A stretch of 64,000 nt of DNA, taken from assembly GCF_032854445.1 (NCBI RefSeq), contig NC_088306.1:29299764-29363763 (forward strand). The letters run 5' to 3'. Below, in pieces: positions 10,133 through 21,542 of this stretch (the stretch's first letter is position 1; each line of letters starts with the position of its first letter). The notes under the pieces were generated by a model. It did no database searches. It worked only from the letters and a program-made list of their open reading frames with translations, and was not told the origin of the DNA. Origin of the DNA: Liolophura sinensis. Lineage: Eukaryota > Mollusca > Polyplacophora > Chitonida > Chitonidae. A program made the position numbers and the translations under genes.

Positions 10133-12272
10133 ATTCCGTGTTACCGCGCAAACGCAAGACGCCATGACGATACGAAGTTGGCGAAGGGGCATTCCGTGTT
10201 ACCGCGCAAACGCAAGACGCCATGACGATACGAAGTTGGCGAAGGGGCATTCCGTGTTACCGCGCAAACACAAGACGCCATCACGATACGAATTTGGCGA
10301 AGGGGCATTCCGTGTTACCGCGCAAACGCAAGATGCCATGACGATACGAAGTTGGCGAAGGGGCATTCCGTGTTACCGCGCAAACGCTAGACGCCATGAC
10401 GATACGAAGTTGGCGAAGGGGCATTCCGTGTTACCGCGCAAACACAAGACGCCATCACGATACGAATTTGGCGAAGGGGCATTCCGTGTTACCGCGCAAA
10501 CGCTAGACGCCATCACGATACGAAGTTGGCGAAGGGGCATTCCGTGTTACCGCGCAAACGCTAGACGCCATGACGATACGAAGTTGGCGAAGGGGCATTC
10601 CGTGTTACCGCGCAAATGCTAGACGCCATGACGATACGAAGTTGGCGAAGGGGCATTCCGTGATATCGCGCAAACGCCAGACGCCATCACGATACGAAGT
10701 TGGCGAAGGGGCACTCCGTGTTACCGCGCAAACGCCAGACGCCATGACGATACGAAGTTGGCGAAGGGGCATTCCGTGTTACCGCGCAAAAGCCAGACGC
10801 TATTACGATACGAAGTTGGCGAAGGGGCATTCCGTGTTACCGCGCAAACGCTAGACGCCATGACGATACGAAGTTGGCGAAGGGGCATTCCGTGTTACCG
10901 CGCAAAAGCCAGACGCTATTACGATACGAAGTTGGCGAAGGGGCATTCCGTGTTACCGCGCAAATGCCAGACGCCATCACGATACGAAGTTGGCGAAGGG
11001 GCATTCCGTGTTACCGCGCAAATGCTAGACGCCATGACGATACGAAGTTGGCGAAGGGGCATTCCGTGTTACCGCGCAAATGCTAGACGCCATGACGATA
11101 CGAAGTTGGCGAAGGGGCATTCCGTGTTACCGCGCAAACGCTAGACGCCATCACGATACGAAGTTGGCGAAGGGGCATTCCGTGTTACCGCGCAAACGCT
11201 AGACGCCATGACGATACGAAGTTGGCGAAGGGGCATTCCGTGTTACCGCGCAAATGCTAGACGCCATGACGATACGAAGTTGGCGAAGGGGCATTCCGTG
11301 ATATCGCGCAAACGCCAGACGCCATCACGATACGAAGTTGGCGAAGGGGCATTCCGTGTTACCGCGCAAACGCCAGACGCCATGACGATACGAAGTTGGC
11401 GAAGGGGCATTCCGTGTTACCGCGCAAAAGCCAGACGCTATTACGATACGAAGTTGGCGAAGGGGCATTCCGTGTTACCGCGCAAACGCTAGACGCCATG
11501 ACGATACGAAGTTGGCGAAGGGGCATTCCGTGTTACCGCGCAAAAGCCAGACGCTATTACGATACGAAGTTGGCGAAGGGGCATTCCGTGTTACCGCGCA
11601 AATGCCAGACGCCATCACGATACGAAGTTGGCGAAGGGGCATTCCGTGTTACCGCGCAAATGCTAGACGCCATGACGATACGAAGTTGGCGAAGGGGCAT
11701 TCCGTGATATCGCGCAAACGCCAGACGCCATCACGATACGAAGTTGGCGAAGGGGCATTCCGTGTTACCGCGCAAACGCAAGACGCCATGACGATACGAA
11801 GTTGGCGAAGGGGCATTCCGTGTTACCGCGCAAACACAAGACGCCATCACGATACGAATTTGGCGAAGGGGCATTCCGTGTTACCGCGCAAACGCAAGAT
11901 GCCATGACGATACGAAGTTGGCGAAGGGGCATTCCGTGTTACCGCGCAAAAGCCAGACGCTATTACGATACGAAGTTGGCGAAGGGGCATTCCGTGTTAC
12001 CGCGCAAACGCTGGACGCCATCACGATACGAAGTTGGCGAAGGGGCATTCCGTGTTACCGCGCAAAAGCCAGACGCTATTACGATACGAAGTTGGCGAAG
12101 GGGCATTCCGTGTTACCGCGCAAATGCTAGACGCCATGACGATACGAAGTTGGCGAAGGGGCATTCGTGATATCGCGCAAACGCCAGACGCCATGACGAT
12201 ACGAAGTTGGCGAAGGGGCATTCCGTGTTACCGCGCAAACGCAAGACGCCATCACGATACGAAGTTGGCGAA
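10133..12272 (+). repeat. 58-bp minisatellite derived from transposase, ~37 copies
   Basis: The unit carries ATTCCGTGTTACCGCGCAAA and CGATACGAAGTTGGCGAAGG. In the transposase frame it encodes VLPRKRKTPSRYEVGEG, which is the expected continuation of the hAT pseudogene just to its left (…SLEVED). The period of 58 shifts the frame each unit, so three units make one 174-bp coding cycle and long spurious open frames arise. Variants (GCAAACGC, GCAAAAGCC, GATATCGCG, CCATGACG versus CCATCACG) recur in a set order. About 500 bp starting at 10569 and 11207 match at an offset of 638 bp, which is 11 units, showing a higher-order duplication. Confidence 0.95.
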
Positions 12273-12959
12273 ACGGAAATCAAGAAACGTTAATCAATGT
12301 AAGCAGTCTGAAGCAGTAGTGCAAACATAAAAACAACGGAATTCCACCACATTTAGTCGTTTTCCTCGCAGCTATTTTCCTTACAAATGTTCAGACAAGT
12401 TTGACGTGTAGATAAAACCTAGCAAACACAATAATGAATTGCCTGTGAATCAGATGAGTTGATCAGTCATCCATGTGCTATCTCTTGACACACGGTAGAA
12501 AAAGTACATTTAGCAGATCTGTGATACAGACAATACTTCCAAAAGTGTTAATTTTCTTAAGTTCAATGAGACCGTCGTCTGCTCCGACGAATAGACGCTG
12601 TACCTTTCGGTAGCAGTTCAGCACCCTTGTTTGTTTGGGGCCCTGTCTTATTGACTGCGCCTCCCGGTTAGATTTCTGGAAATTTTGTTAATACCCTTTT
12701 ACAACCAAAAAAAAGAGTTTTTTAGGGAAACGTAACTCGCACGAAAGTTGTTCTCGGGTGACATCCCTTTTTAGTAAAGTTGGAATACGATTTACAGAAT
12801 CAACGCCTCAGTGTTGCACACGGATACACCATGAAGTTAAATGAAATCTTGTTCATTCAAGGACTCACTTTGTAGCTATGGCTTTTTGTGCACATTACAA
12901 TGTTATCTTACAATGACTCGCATGACTTCAGTACGAGGTCGGTATAACCACCACTAAAA
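12273..12959. other. Non-coding stretch
   Basis: The sequence after the array begins EVGETEIKKR in the transposase frame and then hits stops. No further transposase blocks and no other feature were recognised. Confidence 0.5.
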
Positions 12960-13345
12960 ATACTGTATGCGGTCGATGGCCTACAGAAAATCGATACTAT
13001 GGTAGCTTTAGATCATTCTCTGTGAAGTCTGCCCAAGAAAGTCTGTTCAAGAACGACAAAAAGACTTTGGTTAGACTGGCTAAATAATGATAAATCTTAT
13101 TAGTTTAAGACATCGCAAAAAATTCTCCTTTGAATTTGAGATTTGTCTCCCCACGTACCATTGAGCATTTCTGTGGCACACAAACTGTGTATTACCTTGT
13201 ACACGATGTTTTTTAAGCTTGCAAGTTAGGGTAATAAGATATACCATTATAAATCATTTGTTTGTCTCACTATTAAAGCATGCCTAGGGATTCTCGTTTC
13301 AGCTTCATAGGGACAGTTTTGAAGTGGAGACTTCACGAATAATCA
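12960..13345 (+). repeat. Interspersed repeat G, copy 1
   Basis: This copy starts near GCGGTCGATGGCC and contains TAGCTTTAGATC, a GACTTTGGTTAGACTGGC block, CCTTTGAATTTGAGATTTG and GTTTTGAAGTGGAGAC. The same blocks in the same order occur at 18250-18640 and 26130-26500. It is non-coding and its class is unknown. Confidence 0.65.
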
Positions 13346-14640
13346 ATAATCGAACGTTTGTTTGGTTCTTGAAACAGAATCCTTTATTCTAAAGCCATAA
13401 TAAGCGATTTGTGTTCTATGTTTACTTAAGACATTGTGCATTATGAATTCAACCATTTGCTCAGTATCAGTCGATTTTTGTTCAGCTCTTGGTTATTTTG
13501 AATCATGTGCTAAGTTTCTTTGGCTGGACGTGCAGTCATTTACCACGTTTAAAAGGGGCGCTCTGTTTTAAATAAAACACCTTATATATCATAACTGCTA
13601 TCAGTTGGACATGCAAATCATTAACAATAACATTGCCTGATAAAGACAACCACTGAAGCTGACGGTTAAAAAGCCATGCTGCTGGTGGATTAAGCTGTTT
13701 GTGTGTTTGTACATTTCTTTGTATTGTTTTATTGTGTTTGTAAATTAAAGCGACACGTTCGCCCAAATATTAGGTATTTTGGGGTTATTACAGAATGAGT
13801 ATCGGGTATATTTCTCAAGAAGTAAGAGTTACAAGCTTTTCGTTAATCACACCCCCAGCATTTTAACTGAATGTTTAAAAATAACAAACAAACGGAAAAT
13901 TGAAAAATGTGCCAGAATATTTAAATGAGGTACTGTCAATTCAGTGGAAATGGAGCATGCGCACAGCGCTTGGTAAACTTCATATGTAACCAAAAATGGC
14001 TGATTACACGCGTAAAAGAAGGACTTACGGCTCGTTCGTGACAGGATCGGCCATTGAGGTGTAAAAAAAACAGCTCGATAGGTTGACAAGCAAGTCTAGA
14101 GTTGTAATTGGTGGTCAGTTTGAACAGTAGAGTGCAGACAAGAAATAAAAGGGTCTCACGAAGCACGAAGATATCGCTTACTGAGTGCTTGTTGAACTTG
14201 CAACTTACCCGCAGCTTGCTTCGTGGACAACCGCGTTCGGCCTTAAAGCTTTTTTGTAAGAAGCATTTTTAGCCAAGCTTCCTCTTTTTATTGCATGTCA
14301 GTTATGGTACAATATGTATATCTTTGGTACAATACTTAGATGGAGCAATATCAATTGATTTGGAAAGATAGCCACACCACACTGTCACTGTTTCTGTCAC
14401 ACACAAGTACCTCGCTCGACATGTTTGTTTTGACTGGAACTTTCCGAACGCTGCGCATGTGCTTCGGGCTTTTCCTGTTGAATAGTAATGAGGCAAAATC
14501 TTTTTGTTGAATTCGAATAACGGCGGGACGTCCCTAGGCTCGCTACAAACTCAATGAATATTTTTTGTTTCAACATGAGTGATTTAGTTCATGAACGAAG
14601 TTTAAAACTTCGTTAAGACGTCTCAATCAGAATTTGTTTA
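13346..14640. other. Non-coding stretch
   Basis: No gene, RNA or recognised repeat was found. Several short minus-strand open frames (13.5-14.2 kb) lack any recognisable domain. Confidence 0.45.
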
Positions 14641-14649
14641 AAAATCCAA

Positions 14650-16577
14650 ATTTTGAGCCACCATGTGACTTTAACTACAATTGAAACTCAACACTATCGA
14701 CTCTTTCTGAATATAAAGCATTTAGACAGAGGCCTTGATTTAATTAACCTACCACACATCTTTAACGAACCTGATGTTCGTAGTTGTGTGCCTAATTATT
14801 TTAATATCCAAGAGCCACCTTCCATATCCTATGAGTATACAAAGACTATCGCTTCCAATTTTCAATTTTTCCCAGGCCATCAAGGAGTTCGATTTGGCGA
14901 CGTATACTTCTGGCGGCTATAACTGTGATTCTCGAAAAAAGATGTCAAATGTCCTGATGGTGACCTTAATATTATTAAGAATCATGATCTAAGAAATCTC
15001 TTTGTGAAAGGTCCAAAATATAGACAAAAGAGAAATGTCAACATTCGATCTAACAAAAAAGATATCATCTCGGCCCTTGAGGAATATGTCAAAAATTGGT
15101 CAAAACGGGAAAAGTGGATTCCTCGGTACTTATTGATTTGCTTGAGATTGTCAAAAAGAAAGTTAGTTTAGCTATACACGGGATAGACATTGATGCTCTA
15201 CCTAAAGTTAAACAGGTTCTGAAGGATACCACTGTACAAGAAACATTCGCTGACCTTCATAGTAAATTTGCCATCACTGTAGCAGACAAGGCTCCTAATA
15301 ATGTCATCTTTATTTGCAAGAATTATTATTATCAAATTCTTGTTCAAGAGCTATGTGCATCTACAACGACATCCACGTATTCTGCTACTACATGTACTTT
15401 GGAGGAAATATTTAACAAACACAAAGCCTTTCTTAAAGAAAGGCGCATAAATATACCTACCTGTCATACAGAAATACCACAACTTTACTGGATTCCTAAA
15501 ATGCTTAAATCCCCATACAAGGCTCGATTTATTGCGGGTTCGAGAAGTTGTACCACCAAACTCTTGTCAACCCTACTTTCGAGAGCGTTACAAGAAGTAA
15601 AGTCATTTTGGAATCAGTATTGTTGTGCCATAACAAAAAATTCAGGTGTCAACTGCATGTGGATTCTTAACAACTCCAAACGTCGTACAGAAGAAGCTCA
15701 TATGCATATACCGTACAAAGACGTATCCACATGGCATTTCTCTACTCTCTGTATTACGACTCCTCACAAAGATCTTATGAAAGAATATCGTCGTTAATTG
15801 TCTCGGTATTTACTAAAACAGGTCACCGTTACATTAGCGTCAGGAGCAATAAAGGTTTCTTTAGTCCTACTATTTATAAATGTTACCACTCATGGGATGT
15901 TACATTATTTATTGAATTACTTGAATTTCTCATTAATAACATCTATGTGAAATTCGGGGATACCATTTACCAACAGTGCAAGGTATTCCAATGGGTACCA
16001 ATTGTGCGCCTCTTTTGGCAGACCTATACCTGCTTTCATATGAATACGACTATATGCAGAAATTACTTAAAATAATAACTTTAAAGCTCGATCCTTTTCA
16101 TTTAGCAAGAGGTATAGTGATGATCTACTGGCGTTAAATAACCCCCATATTGCTGAAGCGGTGAAGGAAATCTATCCGCCTTCATTGGGTTTAGAGGAGA
16201 CAAAAGATAGCCCTGATGGTACATATTATTCGGATATATATCCGTACAAAGACGAACGGGGTCTCCTTTCACGCCGCCTTTACGACAAAAGGGATAATTT
16301 CAATCTTGATATTGTAAATTATCCTTATTTGGATAGCAAGATACCAAAGGGTCCTACATATGGCGTATTCATATCTCGCCTTGTAACATTTGTCAGATCT
16401 TGCGTAAATTGTGATGACTTTAATCTGCGTCACAAGTTGTTAGTTCAAAAACTAGTTTGTCGAGGATACTACACCAAACGCCTTAACTCTAAGTTTTTCA
16501 AATTTTACAATGAGTATAACACTCTCGTTGGCAGGTATGGACAGAGCGTTCAGAATCTCTGGCGATCTGCATTGTGA
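14650..16577 (+). pseudogene. Penelope-like reverse transcriptase pseudogene
   Basis: Spread over several frames is a reverse transcriptase of the type with the motif GIPMGTNCAPLLADLYLLSY (read at 15978-16040 by changing frame). Other landmarks are LNIIKNHDLRNLFVKGPKYR near 14966, QLYWIPKMLKSPYKARFIAG near 15480 and YSDDLLALNN near 16113 (catalytic motif C). At the end is VNYPYLDSKIPKGPTYGVFI. Motif A reads WHFSTL where YDFSTL is expected, so a catalytic aspartate is lost. Frameshifts lie near 15105, 15790, 15970 and 16075. I associate this GTNCAPL type with Penelope-like elements of invertebrates, perhaps the Naiad group. No GIY-YIG endonuclease was located. Confidence 0.75.
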
Positions 16578-16965
16578 TCAACCACATAGACGGCACTTTT
16601 ATCCTTATGTACATATCTATCGCGTACATGGTATTTAACAATATATACGGCGCTGGTTGCCGTGTGTAAGCGTCTATCTTGTAGACAGCTGTTATGCAGA
16701 CCAGCATGTAAGGTGTAACATCATAGATGGCGCCTCTTGTGGTATGAGATCCTTACATATTAACAGTAAAGACATAATCGTCTGTTACTTTTGAATCACA
16801 ATCTGTTCGGTTAAGGTATGTAACGCTCGTTATTTTCGAACTGTATCTAACACCGCTTAACCTTAGGCTAGGGGCCGTAAAGGCAGCCGTGCTCATTACA
16901 TCTGCATGATGCCTTTATGAACAGATGCAATCAAGCGCGACTGAGATACCTTGTTTAATTGATAT
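16578..16965 (+). repeat. 3' non-coding end of Penelope-like element
   Basis: The region downstream of the reverse transcriptase stop ends with GCAATCAAGCGCGACTGAGA. That string is also found (GCAATCAAAGCGCAACTGAG) downstream of the Penelope fragments on the minus strand at 55.8 and 56.75 kb and on the plus strand at 58.03 kb. The shared position implies it is the element's 3' end. Confidence 0.55.
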
Positions 16966-17329
16966 GTGACCTGGAACTCGTTCATGGATTACGAATTTCA
17001 ACTTGGAATTTATGCCTGGAACATCCGGTGTCTGCCCGGCATCACTGAAAACTGATGACCGCTTTTCTCTTGTGTATTACCGGCTTTTTTTCCCTATTTG
17101 TATAATTTCTTACACACCTTTGTCTTTGGGACCTAGTGTTAAACGTTGTTGGAACGCCATTTACGGACTACAAATGGTATACGAATGTCGGACATGACGC
17201 TTACATTTAATTGTGAAGACAATTCTAACAGCATTTTGAGAAATTCTAGACAATCAATCACTACGCGTTTGTTTGTTTGATGACGGAGAAGCATCTTATT
17301 TTCTGATGACATTCTATGGGGTTTGTCTT

Positions 17330-17852
17330 TAATGTTTTCTCATAATATCGTCATGGTAACTTACGTTTACCAGTTGTTCATAAAGATCTATAGAAAATAC
17401 ACTGTAGAATATGGTCACAGCACACCACCACACTGGTTGATTTCCTGCTTGAACAGAAAGTGTCATGCTTTGGTTAGATGATGCCAGAAACAGTGTTATG
17501 CTCGAAGCAAGAGCAAGCAAACCATCCAAAGAGATGTTCGAGGAGAGTGGAAAACGTGCGGTGATGTAACGTTCGGCCCCAATGACACAACGCCTCAAAT
17601 CGACACCATGCAACATGATCCATGGGTAACACCTCTTATCTGACACCAAATGGCACCGCACGGCCACCTGCCGGTAATCGCCCGGCCTAGTGCCCGTATA
17701 CAAACAATCAGTATTGCACAAAAATTTGCTGTAGTCCATTTCGTCAGAAAAACTTTAGTGAGAGAAGAAATGTGTTTGATCGTACTCAGAATGACAGAGT
17801 TATCGTGTGTTGTGTTAGTTTTGTATTCGGACGTGTTGGAGAACGTTTTCAT
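17330..17852 (-). pseudogene. GPCR pseudogene, rhodopsin type
   Basis: This is a broken copy of the GPCR family in this window. It starts MKTFSNTSEYKTNTTHD and then jumps straight to STIKHISSLTKVFLTKWT, so about 30 residues covering TM1 are missing. TM2 has TTANF in place of TTADF, losing the aspartate conserved in class A receptors. TM3 runs WPCGAIWCQIRGVTHGSC, then a frameshift near 17600 moves the reading into CVIGAERYITARFPL. Sequence resembling TM4 follows; TM5-TM7 are absent. It lies on the same strand as the three intact genes and is surely non-functional as a receptor. Confidence 0.82.
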
Positions 17853-18249
17853 CTTTTTAAATTGTGCCTCAGTAAATAGTTTCCTGGTAGTACAGATACG
17901 GCCTAAACGATGTGTACAGCTTTAACCAAGAGGTTTAAATGCAAATAAAACGAACATGTCGTTACCTTACATAAACTTTTCCACGTCAACACAATTTAAA
18001 GCATCCTTGAGAAACATAAATGGTGTAGTATTTTGTAAGTACACGGATAAGTGTGGCGTGTATGCTGATTCAAACAAATGACTTCAATCAACTTTAAATC
18101 CGTGTAGGTTGACTGTTATCAAAGTATCAGCTCTTTAGACATAAGGTGAACACAGGATGTTTTTCAGATTTGTCAACATTTCCAAAGCCGATAAGATGTT
18201 CCCAAGAGTAGACAAATGTTTCATATTACAACAGTGTCTAGTTAAAGCT

Positions 18250-18640
18250 ACCAGGGTGCGGTCGATAGCTTATAGAGAACTCGAATAGATACTACGGGAT
18301 CTGTAGAACCTTCTCTTGGAAGTCTCCCCACGCATAAAGAAATGTAAGAGACTTTAGATAGTCTCACTAAATGGTGGCAATTGCCAGGATTCGAAGATGA
18401 AATGGAAGACATCGAAGTATGGCCTCCTTTGATATCCAGCCTCACCTCCCAATATATATCACTAAGAACTGCCTCAAAGCAAATTAACATGTTGGTTTTA
18501 CTGTCTGCAGTTCATTTCCCCAGCCACAGACGATGATTTCATCAGGTGCAAGGTAAACAAGATGAGCATATGTCTCATTAAATATCCATTGTGTGTCTTA
18601 CTATCAAAGCAAGTTCACGCTCTCTCTCTCTGTACAGGTT
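18250..18640 (+). repeat. Interspersed repeat G, copy 2
   Basis: This copy contains GTGCGGTCGATAGC, CTTTAGATAGTCTCACTAAA, TTTGATATCCAGCC and TTACTATCAAAGCAA in the same order as the copies at 12960 and 26130. It is more worn at its right end. Confidence 0.6.
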
Positions 18641-18693
18641 CCGGTCGCATCGGGGGCCGTTCTGAATTAAATTCTTTAGGAACTGCTCCTAAA

Positions 18694-18800
18694 TAAATAA
18701 TGCTGCCAACATTACGATGGGAACAAACCGGACAGAGCGCGGAGGAAACACACGACAAATCCGCGGATAACTGTCAGAACTTACGACGTACGATCGGAGA
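18694..18800 (-). repeat. SINE family A fragment, reverse
   Basis: GCCAACATTACGATGGGA, AAACCGGACAGAGCGCGGAG and a worn GACGTACGATCGGAGAGGAC match the central part of reversed SINE family A. The open frame that starts at 18700 begins inside this fragment. Confidence 0.7.
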
Positions 18801-18864
18801 GGACAGTACCATAAGGCCACGAAAGGCCTTGCAGGTAAAGAATAAAAGTTACTTATGTTTTAAC

Positions 18865-19736
18865 ATATATGGAAACCTAACTGCCTTCGTGAAAGTAAAC
18901 CTGCACTCCACATATAGAAATCTAACTGCCTTCGTGACAGTGAATCTGCACTCCGTATATGGAAACCTAACTGCCTTCGTAACAGTGAACGTGCACTGCT
19001 CATATGGGAACCTAACTGCCTTCGTGAAAGTGAACCTGCACTCCACATATAGAAATCTAACTGGCTTCGTGAAAGTGAATCTGCACTCCGTATATGGAAA
19101 CCTAACTGCCTTCGTAACAGTGAACGTGCACTGTTCATATGGGAACCTAACTGCCTTCGTGAAAGTGAACCTGCACTCCACATATGGAAAACTCACTGTC
19201 TTTGTGACTGTGAAATTGCACTGCACATATGGGAACCTAACTCCCATCGTGACAGTGAACCTGCACTTCACATGTGGAAACTTAACTGCCTTCGTGATAG
19301 TAAATCTGCACTCCATAAATGAAGACCTAACTGCCTTCGTTACAGTGAATCTCCACTCCACATATGGAAACCTAACTGCCGTTGTGACAGTGAACCTGCA
19401 CTTCACATATGGAAACCTAACGGCCTTCTTGACAGTAAATCTGCACTCCATAAATGAAAACCTAACTGCCTTCGTGACAGTGAATCCGCACTCCACATAT
19501 GGAAACCTAACTGCCGTTGTGACAGTGAATCTGCACTCCACACATGGAAACCTAACTGCCTTCGTGAAAGTGATCCTGCACTCCACATATGGAAACCTAA
19601 TTGCCTTAGTGACAGTGAACCTGCACTCCCCAAATGAAAATCTAAATGCCTTCGTGAATATGAGCCTGCACTCCACATATGGAAACCTCACTGCCTTAGT
19701 GACAGTGAATCTGCACTCCACATATGGAAACCTAAG
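18865..19736. repeat. 45-bp minisatellite, about 19 copies
   Basis: The unit has CATATGGAAACCTAACTGCC and TTCGTGACAGTGAATCTGCA plus CTCCA, 45 bp in all, which is 15 codons. On the + strand it reads YGNLTAFVTVNLHST over and over, in an open frame of 348 codons from 18700 to 19746. The minus strand is also open for 290 codons (FPYVECRFTVTKAVR). The + frame begins inside a SINE fragment and lacks a signal peptide or other domain, so I regard it as non-coding. Each + repeat would carry an NLT glycosylation site. Confidence 0.93.
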
Positions 19737-19939
19737 TGCACTCTAAATATAAAATATGCCCTCTTGAAAACACTTTGGTGCTCGAAATCCGCAAATCTTC
19801 ATAATCTCACACACATCTCAGACATCACATCGCGCCCCTACACATTCCAAGGTTGTGTAAAAACGGAGGCGGAATCACGGAATTAACGCTATAATACATA
19901 CACATATAAATTACAGTTCAAAACGGTTTTGGACTTTAC

Positions 19940-20047
19940 ATCCCGGACTCTGCTCGGTTTTCTCCCACCTTATTGCTGGCCGCCGTCGTATGAGTGAAAT
20001 ATTTTTGAGTTCCGCGTAAAACACCAACCAAATAAATAAATAAATAA
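19940..20047 (+). repeat. SINE family A fragment (3' part)
   Basis: It contains CTCTGCTCGGTTTTCTCCCA, CCGCCGTCGTATGAGTGAAA, GCGTAAAACACCAACC and an AAATAAATAAATAAA tail. Confidence 0.88.
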
Positions 20048-20337
20048 AACAAGCGTCCTGGAAGTATGTCAAAGTCAATACACGTTTGCAATTGGTTTGA
20101 GCCGAGGAAATACTAGTTACATTTGTACCAAAGCAACAACGTCAGTTATCGTCCTTGACCCAAGTTTGTAAGTTGGGAACTTAAGCAGGCGTTGGAGCAA
20201 GGCCTTGGCAAGTTTCGGAGACAAGGGTGACCGTGCCACAGAGGGGAGACTTACTTTGGCTTGAAAATAAACTTAATTTTTTTACGACACAATTAAACAT
20301 CCTAATACAAATATCTATAAAAAGACGTACAGCGTAG

Positions 20338-20480
20338 AGTAAATCCAGAGCAGCGACGACAGTGTGATAGTTGGCATATGCGTAACAGGTGAAATATGGC
20401 CTCTTGTTAGTTTACCTCAGATAGTGTTTTATTCTAATTGTACATGTAAATGCTTAAATACTGCCAAGTTACACGCCCTC
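20338..20480 (+). repeat. Interspersed repeat D copy
   Basis: It reads GAGCAGCGACGACAGTGTGA, then GCGTAACAGGTGAAATATGG, CCTCTTGTTAGTTTACCTC, GTTTTATTCTAATTGTACAT and GTAAATGCTTAAAT. It is one of at least ten copies of this unnamed repeat; see 26815-26965. Confidence 0.75.
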
Positions 20481-21327
20481 TAACAACGGTTTCAACGTAA
20501 ATAATACTTACGATAAGAAGACTACCAATCTCCCATATCCCTACCGTGTCAAGACGACCTTGTCGCACCACGTCCGCATTCCTCTGGAGACCAGCGCACA
20601 TGGCACCTGTCTCACCAGGGCTGCAAGTGAAAGGTTCTTAGATAGGTTGTCTATCTTGGCATATACGAGGACAAAACAGCCAAGTTCTAATTCACCTACA
20701 TGGTACCAGGAGGCAGAATGAAAGAAGGCACTACCCCCCCCCCCCCCCCGCGCCCCCACCCCCTGGGTAACGGTTGACAGACCTGCCGACCGAATGCTGG
20801 TCTGTTGAGTTGTAAAAAGGCTGCATGCAGCTTTGTCCAGCTTTGATGTACTCTGTACGTTACCGACGCTCGGCCAGACTCACAAGAAAAGGAGCTTTCT
20901 CCAAAGAAGACATAAATTGCCTCTATGTATAACATTTTCCCTGTACGTACATCGTAACAAGCTGGTCACCAAAATTTCCTTAAAAATGATCACATGTTTC
21001 ATTAACAGCTGTATGAGACTTCATCAGGTTGTTAGGTTGATCTGAAGATCACCCTGAGTTTTCGTAATGTGAAAGACCCATTTGATGAACATTAAAAAAA
21101 CTGAGAAAATCAAACTATTGCCTCTCAGTTGAGTACTGATATACTTTTTGATCCAATTTCCTGAAAAAAGATTACTCCAACCAAAAGTGCAAAGTGAAAA
21201 GTGTATACATACCACGATATCTGGGTGTCGGAAGCGCCAATTCCGAGTTTTTGGAAGTATTGCAAGAGGTTCTTCTGCTATTTGCCTCTCAGCGCATGTG
21301 AAGAAGAGCTCGGGGCTATCCAGCGTG
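20481..21327. other. Non-coding stretch with poly-C run
   Basis: A run of 16 C lies at 20734-20749. No gene or named repeat was found. Confidence 0.5.
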
Positions 21328-21542
21328 AATATTTATTTATTTTGATTGGCACTCAAGAATATTTCACTTATACGACAGCGGTCAGCATTGTGGTGGTTTG
21401 AAATCGGGTAGAGTCTTGGAGAAACCCACGACCATCCGCAGATTGCTGTCAGACCTTTCCACGTACGGCCGGAAAGGAAGCCAGCATGAGCTGGACTTGA
21501 ACTGCCAGCGACCCTGTGAGCCTCCTGGGTCATTCCAGCGTG
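21328..21542 (-). repeat. SINE family A copy, reverse
   Basis: This is a near-complete reversed copy: ATTTATTTATTTTGATTGGC, CAAGAATATTTCACTTATAC, AAACCCACGACCATCCGCAG, AAGCCAGCATGAGCTGGACT and CTCCTGGGTCATT. The outer end of the tRNA-like head is missing. Confidence 0.92.

Noticed and set aside
10133-12272. CRISPR array
   Set aside because: Units are contiguous without unique spacers, the period is 58 bp with no variable half, and the genome is eukaryotic.
10164-12330. Series of plus-strand frames rich in arginine and lysine
   Set aside because: They are read-through of the 58-bp minisatellite. The frame rotates each unit, so no protein is maintained.
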